Notes: generated from the sequence alone by a model not told the origin. Positions 48,563 through 61,080 are shown, counted from the first letter of the stretch. The stretch: 64,000 nucleotides of DNA from Macquaria australasica (GCA_005408345.1 SEMN01000053.1:620001-684000), one strand, 5' to 3'. Numbers and translations: made by a program.

Positions 48563-49409
48563 TGACATGTTATTCACGTGCTCCTTGTGTCTACTTGATA
48601 CTAAGGGTTAACAAGGTTTCTCATACTCTGAACAAGTTGCAGAAAGAAATAGACACTGTAATGAAGTGTTTCCCCACACTTAAAAGGTTGGGTTAACCCT
48701 TTAAAAAAATAATAATAAGTGTTCGCTTTTATGGGAACACAGAGATGACGGACATTGTGGCACTTGACATTTGTCAATGTCAAAGTTTACCCAAGAGGGT
48801 CCTGAGCCTTTAAGGTGAGCATGGCTCACTGTTGTGCTTAAGACCTGTGGTGGCACAAAAGCATTATGTGTTTGAATGAATGTATGCATATAAGATTGTA
48901 ATGTATGATAGATGAGATTATATCCTATTAGTTTGAATGAAGAACTGAAACGTTTTTATCTCATGCCATAATCACAGTGTGATTAGCATTAATCAGTCTG
49001 AACTGCAGTAGCTGTATTCATGTAGCACCTTGAATTTTTAAATGAGACTATTGTGATCTAAATTACATGAGGACCATTCATTTTTCAAGTCAGATAAACA
49101 TTTAGACGGTACTTGTCACGTTCAGGTGCTGAAAACCAAAACCAAAGCTCTACTCTGTATAGATGGCTGCTCAGTTCAAAACAGGATGTGGGCATGAGAG
49201 GTACTACTCAACTGTTTTCATTTCCAAAATTATTTTCAGGCTGTATACAACTTGCTTAAACACTGAAACTGTTTCTTGTAAATTCTGAATGCACTGACAT
49301 GTTTCATTTCACTTTCAGTGGCAAGAAAATACAGCTTTTTAGAGAATGTCATGCTTTATTTTTTGGCTTCAAATCAAGATCATATGTATGCAAAATATTT
49401 TTTGTAAAA

Positions 49410-49415
49410 AATAAA
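49410..49415 (+). terminator. cytip: cytip polyadenylation signal
   Basis: AATAAA 848 bp after the cytip stop, in AT-rich non-repetitive sequence consistent with a 3' UTR. Confidence 0.55.
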
Positions 49416-49711
49416 AACCTTGTAAAGTATAACAAATCCACCAGTATTTTCCTCCAGACACCAGATACTAATGCACACTCATTCTAAAAGTTATAATTTC
49501 AACAGGAAAGGTGTGACTTATTACGAGTGAGTTACATTGAAGATTTTTGTTGTTGATGTAGTATTACACACTATTTACTCATAAACAGAAACAAATGTTA
49601 TTTTGGGGAATCCAAAATAGTTTGCAAAAATGAAGGTATAAAACTTGAGAATAGAAAACCCACACATTTCCTGTAATAAGTCTCACTTCTTTGGTTTCCT
49701 GCTGCTGCTGT

Positions 49712-49712
<1 letters not shown>

Positions 49713-49757
<45 letters not shown>
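49713..49757. repeat. (AG)n microsatellite
   Basis: Forty-five bases of uninterrupted AG repeat, just beyond the cytip 3' UTR. The frame crossing it gives an Arg-Glu repeat and is not a gene. Confidence 0.95.
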
Positions 49758-49760
<3 letters not shown>

Positions 49761-50207
49761 ATTCAACTGTGTTTTCCTGCACTTGTTGATTACTATTCAC
49801 AAAAAGATGTCGCACTTCAGCACTTTAATCAGCAAAATCATCGTTTAAAAAAATCTTTTTCATTGAGAAGCAGACACTGAAATGGTTCAATGGGCTCATA
49901 AATGCTTCTTTTAAAAACAATATTAATTATGAAAACAAGTTGTGTTGCTTGCAAACAGTGGTGGTGGAAGAAGTATTCACATACAATACTCAAACAATGT
50001 TACAAATACAAGTTCTATATTCAAAACCCTACTCAAGTAAAAGTACATAAATATTAACAGCAAAAGGTAGGAAAAAAGTGTCACAAGTAAAAGTAGTAGT
50101 TCTGCAGTACAACTGATGCATCAGTGTGTAAACAGCCTTTTACTAGCATAGCTGGTTGAGGTGGAGCTACTTTTAACTACTTTTTATACACAGTTAGGTG
50201 GTTTAGT

Positions 50208-50465
50208 CCAGTGGTTCTCAACCTATGGGTCGGGGCTCCTCCAAAGGGTCATAAGATATATCTGAGCGGTCATGAGATGATTAATGGGAGAAGAAAAAAA
50301 AGTTCTTTTTTTTTTTTTTAACCTTTCTCTAATCTTTGCTTTTTTGTAAAATACTGGAGAGTTTGAACTCTTTGGGCCTCCAACAGTTATTTAAATGAAA
50401 CCATGTGAGAAGTTTAGAGGAGAAATATCTTTTTGGTGGAACTTCTAACAACTCATAGAGATCTG
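50208..50465 (+). mobile_element. hAT-like non-autonomous element, left part
   Basis: Begins 'cagtggttctcaacctatgg', a typical hAT-family terminal inverted repeat, followed by 'gggtcggggctcc' and 'gagaagtttagaggagaaat', which occur in a widespread fish element. No right terminus was found before the Harbinger-like sequence begins, so it is truncated or split. Confidence 0.55.
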
Positions 50466-50744
50466 TGGCCACATTCATAAAGCTTCCTAGTACAAAGAGT
50501 TCTTAGAATAATGACGTTTTCGAAGAATTTCCCCTTACAAATAAGACTAGGTCCTGGTAAAGATAAAAGTTATTCTCAAAGCATCTTAGCACCTAAGAGA
50601 GCTCCTAAGGTCAAAACTATTAGGTAGGAGGACTTTTAAGAGGCTTAAGAGTTTCTTACACAGGAGAAAATAGGGGAAAGACAAAGAGGAAGGAGAAATA
50701 TATGCAAATATAATGCTGAATGACAGTGAGTTAATGAAACACTA

Positions 50745-50925
50745 CAGATTAGATTGTGCAGGGATAACGTTTGTGGGCGATCTCATTAGAGATGCTCTCA
50801 CATCTCCACCAAAAACAATAATGCTCTAACACCAGAAATGAAAGTGGTCACAACACTAAGATATTTGGCAACTGAAATAATGCAACAGTGCAGCAGTGAT
50901 GACTTATATAGACTGGAAAGCAATC
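50745..50925 (+). pseudogene. HARBI1-type (PIF/Harbinger) transposase relic
   Basis: One frame reads 'GITFVGDLIRDALTSPPK'; after a one-base shift another reads 'KVVTTLRYLATEIMQQCSS'. These match the N-terminal part of fish HARBI1-like transposases ('...LxDALxSPT...', 'LRYLATGxMQ'). The flanks (50465-50700) have 'cttagcacctaagagagctc' and related inverted phrases expected of a Harbinger element. Only about 60 codons remain and the frame is broken, so it is inactive. Confidence 0.6.
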
Positions 50926-51501
50926 ACAGAAATTGATAAAAGCTGAGCCATTTTTCACCCGTTAACATCAAATAGATTAAGTACTAAAATTACCAGCATG
51001 GTAAATAAACATAGGTAAACAAATATAACAACTATCAGCATGTGAACAGGCTACTGCACAAGTTGGCCTGTGTTTTCAAACATTTTGTAGGCTACTTCTA
51101 ATGTATGGCTTACAATTTATTCAAGAGAGATGTTCATTACATAAAATAGTATTCATAATTACACCATGTCTTAATAGAGACTAAATTATATGATTAGGCC
51201 TATCACTGTCCACTCCATGCCCATTATCGCTAAGAGTGCATTTTTCTTTCTTTTTTTTTGATCTACCAATCATACCTTTCAAAAGAGTATGTCATACCTT
51301 TCAACGGTCAAATTATCAAAGTATCAAAGTAACAATAGCTGTCCGATAAATGTAGTGGAGTAAAAAGTACAATATTTCTCTCTGAAATGTAGTGGAGTAG
51401 AAGTATGAAGTAGCATAAAATTGACATACTCAAGTACAAGTACTGTAAAATTGCACGCAAGTACAGTACTTGAGTAAATGTACTTCATTTCCACCACAAT
51501 G

Positions 51502-52105
51502 TGCAGAGAACCTCAGTGCTGATGTTGTGTGTTGAACATATTGTAAGGTTTCAAAATGCTGTATCAGCATTTCAGGTGCCGTACTTAAGATGTAAAGGTC
51601 TTTATATGCACACCAAGACGTAACATGGCTTAGCTTAAGTGCAAAAACATGATTGGTTCAGGCGGTGAAATACTGTAAAGAAAACCCATAGAGGAATGTT
51701 AATCCGATCTCAGAACGCTACAGAATGAAGGTGGTCACCCAGCAGAGATTATTAAAGAATGTGAACAATCACTTCATATGCAGATGCTGGAGTCACAAAG
51801 AGTCTTTGTTGGGGCCACAACAAAACCCCCATTCTTCGGTGATTTGACACGTACACAGAATTACATGGTACTACTCGCACTGGAGAATTTGGCCTTGCAC
51901 CGCTGACTGAAATGCAGGATGGATCCTTTCTTCACTCTTTGACAATGTAGGATAAGTGTTTTGGAAAACTCTGGAGCAGACGATGTGACAATGCAAAGTC
52001 TGAGGTTGCTTAAATTTTGATTCAACAAATAATCTGCAAAAAAACAACAAAGAGCATTGGAGCTTGACTATTTTCAGTATCGCAGGGGGAAAGGAAAACA
52101 GTCAG
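51502..52105. other. ermn 5' flank
   Basis: No coding family or known repeat was recognised. A pyrimidine-poor AG at about 52079 or 52084, just before the ermn start, could be a splice acceptor, in which case a non-coding first exon lies upstream. Confidence 0.35.
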
Positions 52106-53177
52106 ATGGAGATGGAGACGAGTACAATGCCTCCAAAGCCCCCAAGGCTCATAGTAGAAGAAGATGCACTGGCATCCCAGGTACTGGAGATCATTGGCGG
52201 GATCACTCTTGAGGCCCTCCAGACCCTGGAGGACACTAAAGAAAGAGATGTGTGGTCAATGGAGGAGGGAGACGACTCTGTGTTCTACAGTGATGAGGAC
52301 CAAGCTCATCAGGACATAAAAGGAAACACATCTTGTGATTTTGGTGCCAACGAGTGCAAGCATCTCGTCAGCAGTGTGGCAGCTGATGAACCAATCCCAC
52401 AGAGGGAGGATGATCCAGGAGAAGAATCCATTATTGACAAGGAAAAGTCAGAAATGGAGAAGGAAGTGACTCAGCAGGTCATTTTGACTGAACAAGAAGA
52501 GGAACGCCAAGAGCTGCAGACACCAGAAACTGAACCTATGGATCAGTCAGATCCTGCAGGAGCACAGGCTAATCTAACTCCAGAGAAGTCTGTGAACACC
52601 TGTGGAGAATCTCTGCAACTAAACTGCACAGTTGCAGACATGCAAAGACAGCCTGAGCAAAATATATCAGCAGGAAAAGGTAAGAGGAATTTAGTAGTGT
52701 TGTGTTTGAGAGGGTGGTTTTTGTTTACAGAATGCAAAACCAACTTTTCCCTTCCTTTTCTTTTCAGCGAGTCTACCAATTAAAGAGGAAGAAGTGGCGC
52801 TAGATGCACAGACACTAAACCTTGAACCCTTTGATGTAACTAATGAGGAGAGTTATACAAGGCTGAATGAGGAGGCAGAAGTCCCAGAGCAGATGTCTAG
52901 TGCTGAACTCAAGATACCAGGTGACAGGCAGCTTCAGGTGGACCAGGAGGCGGAGCGGGACCACAACTTCCACGTTCCTGTGGGGTTTCATCAAAACCCT
53001 GGTCCAGGCTCTTCCACTCTGCCACTGCCGAAGAAATCCGGTCACAGCGACGGCCACCAGAAATCTTACAACCACCTCACTTCCTCTAAATACAGCACCG
53101 TGTCCTACCGCAAGATCCACAGAGGCAACACCCGCCAGAAGATAGAGGAGTTTGAGTACATGATAATGAATTTGTAG
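52106..53177 (+). CDS. ermn: Ermin (ERM-like cytoskeletal protein)
   Basis: In mammals ermin (juxtanodin) is an oligodendrocyte protein that binds F-actin through its C-terminus and helps myelin and paranode formation. Two coding exons, 52106-52679 and 52768-53177, phase 1, give 327 residues (human about 284). Most of the protein is acidic, Glu/Asp-rich and disordered-looking with no membrane segment. The diagnostic part is the C-terminus: SKYSTVSYRKIHRGNTRQ and IEEFEYMIMNL closely match human ermin's SRYNTISYRKIRKGNTKQ and DEFESMMHL as recalled. ATG 52106 is chosen because the frame upstream crosses a likely acceptor; the ATG at 52124 is an alternative. The position between cytip and galnt5 agrees with human synteny. 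Orthology rests mainly on this tail and on position. Confidence 0.88.
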
Positions 53178-53539
53178 AAAAGATGGGTTCAATGCCTTTT
53201 TGAGGAAAAAAAAAAGAACTGCTGGACATGATCCATAACAAGAAAATGAGCATTAATGGAGAGTGATTGTACATCTATGCCATATGGTACAGTCTACATA
53301 TTTATTTGTTCTAAAATCTACTTGTAGGTAGTATTGAAAATATCTTGTATAACTCTACAGGTCACACAAACCTTGTAAGATTTCTAAATGAAGAGTTCTA
53401 ATTATATCTGTTTATTATCTTATTGGAGAGCAGTTCCTAACAACCATCTCATATCTAAGAGGTACTTCATGTATTTCATTTGATGGTTTAAGGATGAAAA
53501 CATCTTGTTATGTGAGGTAGGTATTTGAACAGCAGATTA

Positions 53540-53545
53540 AATAAA
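53540..53545 (+). terminator. ermn: ermn polyadenylation signal
   Basis: AATAAA 363 bp after the ermn stop. Another lies at 53674-53679. The ermn and galnt5 3' ends converge here. Confidence 0.5.
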
Positions 53546-53815
53546 TAAGAAGCTCAGGGCTTTACAATCCTAATAGCTATAAGTAAGATGTTGTTTGGTA
53601 TTAGAGCTTCAGTATCTTAACAAGTGATTAACTAAACATACATACTTACATGTCCTAATAGCTTGTGGATAAGAATAAAATAATAAATAGATACATGCTA
53701 TTAAATCTGTATCTTAATTTTATTTTTACCTTCTTCAGAAAATGCTTGATTTCCATCAATATGTGGTTAAAGGGTTTGATAACAGGTCACAAACTTTATG
53801 AAATCACATCACAGG

Positions 53816-53821
53816 TTTATT
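53816..53821 (-). terminator. galnt5: galnt5 polyadenylation signal
   Basis: TTTATT on the + strand, that is AATAAA on the minus strand, about 710 bp downstream of the galnt5 stop. It would leave only about 270 bp between the converging ermn and galnt5 transcripts. Confidence 0.5.
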
Positions 53822-54530
53822 GAGTGTTTTGAACCAACACTTCCCTCTAGTGACAAGAAATTCATACAAAAAGGGACAGTTTTCACAACAAACCCTACAC
53901 CTGAACAACGCAGCATTCAACACCAGAGAAGCAGCCGTTTCACCCGAGTGCCTCATCAAACATAAAGCACATGACATCTAGAAAAAATTACGTCTCCCAG
54001 AAAATATGTGATGTTTTATACGAATGAATCAATTCTTCATTACATGCAATTAAACTCATTATTCGGTCCCAGCAGGGCAAACACAAAAAAGAAAATCACT
54101 TTTTACATCTCATATCTATGAGGCACTGTTTATCTTTGGCAGTGAAATGATAAATTGTGCTCAAGAACTTATCAGATGGAGTGTTCTTTCATAGACACTC
54201 ACTTGAAGCCCTTTAGTCTTTTCTTCCAAATGCCAGTGTAGAGGATGTTTTCAAATATTAGCAAACTCCGGTCAAAATCTTCATAAAAAGAGAGAAGAGG
54301 CACTAGTGTTTAAACTCAAGGTCAGTCCATGCTGATATAATAAAAGGATATTAGAAACATTGCACATCCCCACACCCTCTGCTTTACTACACATATTACT
54401 GCCACCAAAAGTGCTTCCCATCCATTCTGGACAGTCACGTGTTGAGGCTGGACCACAGGCCGTACTGTAGTGAGGGCCACTGAAGCTCTCCATAGTGCAT
54501 GTTTGACACATGAAGCTGATTTCAGGCTCA

Positions 54531-57500
54531 TCACTGAGCGTGGTAGTGCGTGAACTGCCACTTTTGGAAGGCGTTTCTGGGTTCACATGGGTTGAGGCGA
54601 AGAGTGTCACCCTGAGGCCCCGCCTCCAGGCACATGTGGTGGGAAACAAGCTCTGCTATGAGGTGCTCCGCCTTCACGAAGACAAAACAGGAAACAAGAT
54701 TAAGGAACAAAGCTGTAGCCTCTATACACTCTTTGATTGTACTACACTAATTATGAACTGATGGCAACATTTTGCTTCTAGTGAATTTGAAGCAGGCCGA
54801 CACTGTTGTTCGAAATATGTTTTAAAGAGACAAAGAATTTCTAAAATGATAGAGTTGAGAAAGGACAGAAAAACAAAGATAATGAACCAAGCAAACGGCA
54901 CACCCAGAGTCAACCTACCAGAGCGGAGTTGGAGGATTTGTGGAACCAGCGGAGCTCAGACTTGGTGCTGTCACATAATTGTAAAGCAATGCTGTTGCCC
55001 TTGCCTTGGGGAGCGACACATAGATCCTGCTGGCGAACGTGCCTCAACCAGGTGTAATTAAAGTGCTGACTCTGAATACCAGAGAGAAAGAGAGAGAGAG
55101 AGAGTGACAAGGATGTAATTACACTCCATGAAAACTGAAAGATTTTGAAGGATGGCTCAGCGGGGCTGCTCTGAATCCAAAAAGACCACATTTAGAAAGG
55201 CATGGTCTTGTCTTGGACTCCACCCTTGTTTATCGTGGCTTGGCTCCTGTCTTGGACTCTGACCGATCCATTTGTCTTGATCTAGGTCTATTCCAGGATA
55301 TTTTTGTTATCTCCCCCCATAATTACCATAGTCATGAGGCCAAAATTTTACAATATGTGCATATTTTCCTCAGAAACACTTTGAAAAATGTAAAATAAAA
55401 CATTTGAATTTTGCAGTCAAATAATTTGTTAAATAAAATAAAGAGACCCACCTGCTTGCTGAGATCACATCTCTCAAACAACAGAGAGCCTTTCTGCAGA
55501 GAGAGGCATTTTCTTAAACCATGACTAAAGACCTACAAGGAAAAATTAGATGATTAAAATCTGACAGAAGTGAAACGACAGCTCTACAAGCATTTGTTTA
55601 CTCAGTGTTGTGCATGAAAATAGGCCTTGTTGCGGTTCTCTTTGTTCCAAAGGAGCACAATCACAGTCTCTGTTTGGGTCGATTTTGTTAAGGAGTTCTC
55701 AGCAGAGATAACAATAGCTTCATGGAGGGAAAGCATAATATAAGCTTTCATTTAAAGGGATCTTTTAGGGAAACGTAAACAAAGTTTGTTCATCTACATA
55801 CCAGGCCCTCAGCTTTGACTAAGGGAGCATCCATATCTGGATACACATTCTCCAGGTACCACTTGAAGCTCTTGCATTTGAGCCTCTTCCTCAGCTCAAT
55901 CTGCTCGGTGAGGTTGCCAATGTTTTTATCTAGCAGGTGGTGGTAGCCGTGGCCGTAGAAAAGGTCCTTGTACTCATCCAGCCAGACCTCTGCCACCCTC
56001 GCCAGGTTACGCTCCACTGTCTTCTGCCTGTCCTTGGGGAATTTGTAAGGATTCTGTCCTCGGAAGATGTGTCCCACTCGAGAGCAGGGGATGATCTCGA
56101 TTTCCCCTCCGCACATCCAGACCTGTTCAAATGGCAATGCGAAGGACAAGGAGTCATGTGAGAGAAGTTCTGGGGGGTGTTCCTAAACAGCTATGGCTGA
56201 TATTCATGTCTGAATTAGATGAGTGATATACCTTAAATGAAATCTCCATGTTCTCCCCACCCCAGACATCCAGGCCAGGATCATAGGAACCAAGCTCATA
56301 GAAGTATTTTTTGTCTATGGAGAAAAGACCTCCAGCCATAACTGGACATCTGTGAGATACAATGAATAAATAAATAAAAATGCAGCAGAAATAATAATAT
56401 GAATATGAAAACTGACTGTTTATGTACCTGATGGGATCTGAGATGGTCATGTTATTCTTCTTAATGTACTCCTCTGGTAAAGCGCTCCAACCAAACACCA
56501 AAGGCCATTTGAAAATACCTCTTTGGAAGTTGTCAACCAGCATATAACTGAGGAGGAAGAGCCAGAACAGAAGCTCCAGTGTTACAGTGACATTTCCCGA
56601 CGTTTTGCTCTATCAAGCATTCAACGTTACAGCAGAAAACATGATTACATCACATCTACGGCTTGTCCGTTACTCAGATATGTCAGTGTTGAGTCACCTC
56701 ATGTCCTTATCACTGATGACTTCAATAACTGGACAGGGCACCTTTTTGCGATCCAGATAGATTCTCTCCAACAGCGGCTCGAGCCAGCCCACGTTACATT
56801 CAACATGGGAGTCGAGGAAGGTAAGAACCTCACCTACATTGGCGGAAAGCAAACATTCTGCTGCAGTTAAACAAATAGGCACATCTGCATTTTAACAGTG
56901 CAACATACATCAAAGAGCTCTTTGTTTGTTTATGTATGTAAATAGTATATGGTAGTGCAGGTGACAGTCTGGGAGGGATTCTACTGAAATATAATGTGCA
57001 GGGACTTTTCAATGTTACTGCTCTCATGTTTCAATACTGTATTTGTTACAAGACTATTTATTCCATGTATACACTTTCACAATTGGTGTTATTTGCATGC
57101 ACACATCTAGTAAAATGTGTGCAAATGTAGTTGCACCAAAATCACAAGCAGTTTAGATTTGCAAGATACAGAGACTGGGTCACAGACTTTCTGAACTTTT
57201 GATCTGTTTAAAATGCATTTATCTGTGTCAAGTTTCAGAAACAGAGATGACTATACCTGAGCCAAATACCCGTTCAGTGTTATTCGCTAAACCAGAAAGT
57301 GAAGGTTACACTGTTAATATGCGTTTTTCGCTTCCTGAGAGAACATGTTCCGACTTTACAGCAAATGGATGTTCACCTGAAAATGTTTTACATTACATTA
57401 TTTCAAGCCCAAAGGATTTTTTTCTCTATTACACAGTCTTTACATATTCCTTCAACCTAGTTTAAGTTATCTTACATAAGCGCTAATAATTAAAGCACAT

Positions 57501-60500
57501 TTACAATTTCAGACTCAAAATGTGTTTACATACCTCTTATGTGATAAGTTCATTTGCAAGTACGAGAGCTGAAAGAACATGGCCCATAAATTGTACGTGT
57601 TTTTGAACTGTGCCTCTATCCATGTCATATTGATTAACATGACACAATAGGTATGAGCTTGTGTAGCAAGACAACCCAAATCTCAAATTACAGGACTGTT
57701 GACATCTTACACAAGTCACACACAAACAAAAAAACATAGCTGCAGATTGAATAATAGGAGCAAATGACTCATCAGGAGACGTCACATAAATACAGGATCA
57801 GCCTTTAAATCGACCTCTCCCCGAAGACAAGGACACACTTGTGTTTTCAGTGTAACATTTACGATTACAAAGTCTGATCACATGATTTGACACATGTGAA
57901 TCCCGTTACTGTCTTCATCTTTCTTTTATGTACGTATATATAAACCATACATTAAAGACATTTATGACAAAAAGGTATTAATCATAGCAGTGGTAAGTTA
58001 CCTTTGGCTACAGCAGCTCCAGCCAGCCTGGCCCTGATAAGGCCCTGCCGCTCCTTCAGACGAACGATTCGCACTTTGGGAAACTGGGACATGTAGTCAT
58101 CCAGCTGCTCCTTCAGATAGTCTGACAGAACAAAACATTACATGTGATTTTACAATACCGACAGCAGACAAAAGCACATATAGCTTGAAAAGTCCTACAG
58201 CACTTGTTAAACATGTTAAATTCTTAATAAAACCACTGAGGTTAAACTTACACAAACTACCAGGAACCAAATAATAATAGCGGAGGACTTTTTACTCTGA
58301 CATACTTTATATTGAAATGTTAGTTGCTACATATTACTAAAAAGGTCTAATGTGCTCCAGACGTGATCAGTCCAAAAGCTGAGGACTGATGTCTCACTCA
58401 GTACATAATCTTTGTCACAACCTCTTTAATCTGTGATAACCACATTTAAGTGATAGTTCTAAAAAAGATTTGTTTATGTTATGTATTTATGAAAATCAAA
58501 ATTAAAACACTACTACTACAACTCTCCAAATCCTCAACACACTGGAGTTGTGTGATGTGTTTTGGTTGACTTGCAGTGAAGCTCACATTGGTCTGCACCT
58601 CGCTGTTTGTGAGTTCTCAAAGTAAGCAATTGATGTATTTATGTAAAAAATAAAATAAAAAAAATAATAATAACATTTGATATATTATCAATTTTTTTTA
58701 CTCTAAAATATTGGTATTGGCCTAAAAGAAAATCCAGTTCTGGCCACGCTCTGATGTTAAATAAAGACTGGATAGAAAAAATAAAGCATCAAAGAGAGGT
58801 TTTTAAGTTACACAATGTTTACAAAATATGCCTTAATTAAAATATGATAAAGCAAATAAACAAAAGCGTCATCATTTTCATGAAAAACACATCCAGTCAA
58901 TGAAATGAATGAACATTTTGGAGAGGCAGCTGCAAGAAATTTGAATATAGTCAGAAGAGTGTTGTCTAATTATTGGACAAATAAAATAATAATGTAAATA
59001 AAAAAAAGATTAGGCTATAAACAAGGAATTGTATCAAGTTGAGCACAACTCTGTACATAATGCCAGGTAATGTTATCTGTTTTTGGCATGCTGTGCACTG
59101 CAGACCAGCCAAAAGGAATAACCTCTAATAATTAAAGCCTAGTGCTCATTAATAGCAGTTTTCTGGTGCTTTAGTTGCTGCAGTTGGCAATTTTTGTCCC
59201 CCTGCGGAGACCCATTCAAGGTAACGTGCTCTAGCCGCCGTGAAGCATTCATGACACCGTTACCTCTGGTGCTGAAATCATCCACCAGAATGATCTCTTC
59301 GAGGAGGTGTGGTGGAGACCTGTTGAGCACACTGTGCACAGAGCGGAGGAGCGTGGACCACACTTCATCCACGAAACAGAAAATCACACTGGTGGAAGGC
59401 AAGTCATCATGGACCACATTCTGTGCACACCTGGAGAACACACAGCGAAAAAAGAAAAAGAGGCATTCAGCTTGACAATCACAGCAGTCTGAGGGGTCAA
59501 ATGTGCAGAAGGAGACTCACATATCAGGCCTGGTGTCTGGGATGGCACGGTCCACTGGGATCTGGTCACTCAGGTAGACATTAAAATGCCCTTCGTCCCA
59601 TCTATTCCTCACCTCTGTGTCTTCGTTACTGGCAACGAATGCCGCCTGCCCAAACTGGCCCACCGCGTTGGCGTCTCTGGGAGCGTTAGTCATATCCAGA
59701 GAAAGCACCTTGTGGACACTTGCTTTTCTGACAGCAGCGGCGTTATCCTCTCCTGCGTGGAGCTCGATTGTAGGCTTCGGGGTTTCCTTCAGTGCATTCT
59801 TGGCGATCGTCCTGACGCGTTTGTCCTCTGAATTAATATTTACCGCCTTTCCTTTTGCTTCCTTGTTGGGAGGTTTAGATGTTGTTTCAACAGGGTGCGT
59901 CTCCTCGGCCTGAGGCTGGCTCACTTCTGCTCCAGTCTTGACCTTCTCGTTTGTCTTTGAATCAGTTTTGTCCACAGCGTTTTGCGCAACATCTCCAGTT
60001 TTAATTAACCCCTCCTTTGAGGTTGGCAGTGGAGCATGTTTGTCTTCCTGAACACCAGCTGGCCCTTGGGTAATATTAGACACTTCATTAGAGCCATCGA
60101 TTACTCCACTTTTCTCTAATTTTGTCCGATTCAGATCTAAGTTTACTGCTTTTTTCTTTGCAGGAACACCCTGCTTTGGTGTGACATTTTGTACAGCGGC
60201 ACCTTCTTTATGTTCAGAAACACCATATTCAGGGTGGTCAGTCTTGGGAAGATTATCTCCTCGGTGATGAAAAGAGTTCATGTTTTTATCCCCCAACATG
60301 TGGCCCTGCTTCTTGCCCCCCTGTCTGTACACTCGGGCCAGTTTGATGCTTGAGCTGAGGGGTCCTTTCCCAGCATCTGTAACATCGAAGTCCACCCTCT
60401 GAACTGGGTGTTTAAACCCCATTTTCATCAGCTCCGTCACTCTGGACCGCTGCTTGTAAATCTCCCTTTCTCGTATCACTTGCTCCTTCAGCAGCTGACT

Positions 60501-60623
60501 GTTCACGTCGTTTATTGATAAACGAAGCGCTGCCATGTCAAACAGCAGCCAGACGACAGAGGCAATGAACACAAACGCGAGTACCCTCCCACTCCCCCTC
60601 AAGTATCTCCTAACCTTCACCAT
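54531..60623 (-). CDS. galnt5: Polypeptide N-acetylgalactosaminyltransferase 5
   Basis: Golgi type II membrane enzyme that transfers GalNAc from UDP-GalNAc to Ser/Thr, starting mucin-type O-glycosylation. Exons in transcription order: 60623-59521, 59430-59264, 58121-58002, 56833-56698, 56547-56428, 56349-56232, 56122-55802, 55532-55452, 55071-54919, 54671-54531. All junctions are GT-AG and in phase, giving 819 residues (human about 940). Order: short cytosolic tail RRYLRGSGR, TM about 14-34, long variable stem to about 340, GT-A catalytic domain with DDFST, DSH (471-473) and WGGEN (578-582), then a ricin-type lectin domain ending FQKWQF. The stem is the shorter, poorly conserved part. The last exon's acceptor could be six bases further on (54665). 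Start 60623 is the first ATG in frame. Confidence 0.94.
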
Positions 60624-61080
60624 TCTCGGGTTTTTAAAAGGAGGAAATCCAAGTGAAAATATACAAAATGTCAAAGTATCATACTGTGCGTGCCACTTCT
60701 GAGCTGTAGGCAAAGTTTTCTTTTCTTTGGAGAAGTCAGCTGCCTGCGTGGCATGCTAGCAGTATTACACGGAGCGGCGGCGGCAGTCAGACACACAGCA
60801 GGGTCCGACACTCACGTCCCAGCACAAAGCTTTAATGTCATGTTATTTTTCCATACCGTGTCGCTCCGGTCGCCTCCAACCGCCGGGGCACATCGTGCTT
60901 GTGTCGCAAAACCCACCAACTTCTTCGTCACTGAAAGAAACTTGGCTAAAGTCGTCGGTTTCTTCGCCGGATCTCCACGCCACAACTTTGTATGAGGACG
61001 GAGCCACTTTGTCGGCTAACTCTGATTGGACAGACTGACAGGAAAGGTCCCGGCCTGCACGGAGCCAACAGCGGGCTGGA
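60624..61080 (-). promoter_or_regulatory. galnt5: CpG-rich galnt5 5' region
   Basis: CpGs cluster upstream of the galnt5 start (gagcggcggcggcagtc near 60772, tcgctccggtcgcctccaac near 60860, ccgccggg near 60880). This is unlike the AT-rich surroundings and is typical of a vertebrate promoter. No TATA box was placed. Open frames crossing it on both strands have no family match. Confidence 0.5.

Larger units (their letters stand above)
49956..51501. mobile_element. TIR ('GGTGGAA') element interrupted by other DNA transposons
   Basis: The left end 'cagtggtggtggaagaagta' and the right end 'tacttcatttccaccacaat' are inverted relatives of the ends of the short element at 2387-2667. The subterminal phrases ('tactcaagtaaaagtac', 'cagtacttgagtaaatgtac') are shared too. 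At 1.5 kb it is about five times longer than that copy, because other repeats lie inside it: an hAT-like piece from 50208 and a Harbinger-like piece up to about 51240. No intact coding frame was seen. Confidence 0.7.

Noticed and set aside
54281..54649. A 122-codon minus-strand protein at the galnt5 3' end
   Set aside because: A different frame of the same exon (54671-54531) gives the lectin motif and ends FQKWQF before a stop, so this frame is a shadow running into the 3' UTR.
56523..56870. Plus-strand 115-codon frame
   Set aside because: Antisense shadow over two galnt5 catalytic-domain exons.
59586..59913. Plus-strand frames within galnt5 exon 1
   Set aside because: Antisense shadows of the long stem-encoding exon.
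60624..60713. A 30-residue N-terminal extension of galnt5
   Set aside because: The extended frame begins with TTG and has no ATG before 60623; the human-like N-terminus begins at 60623.
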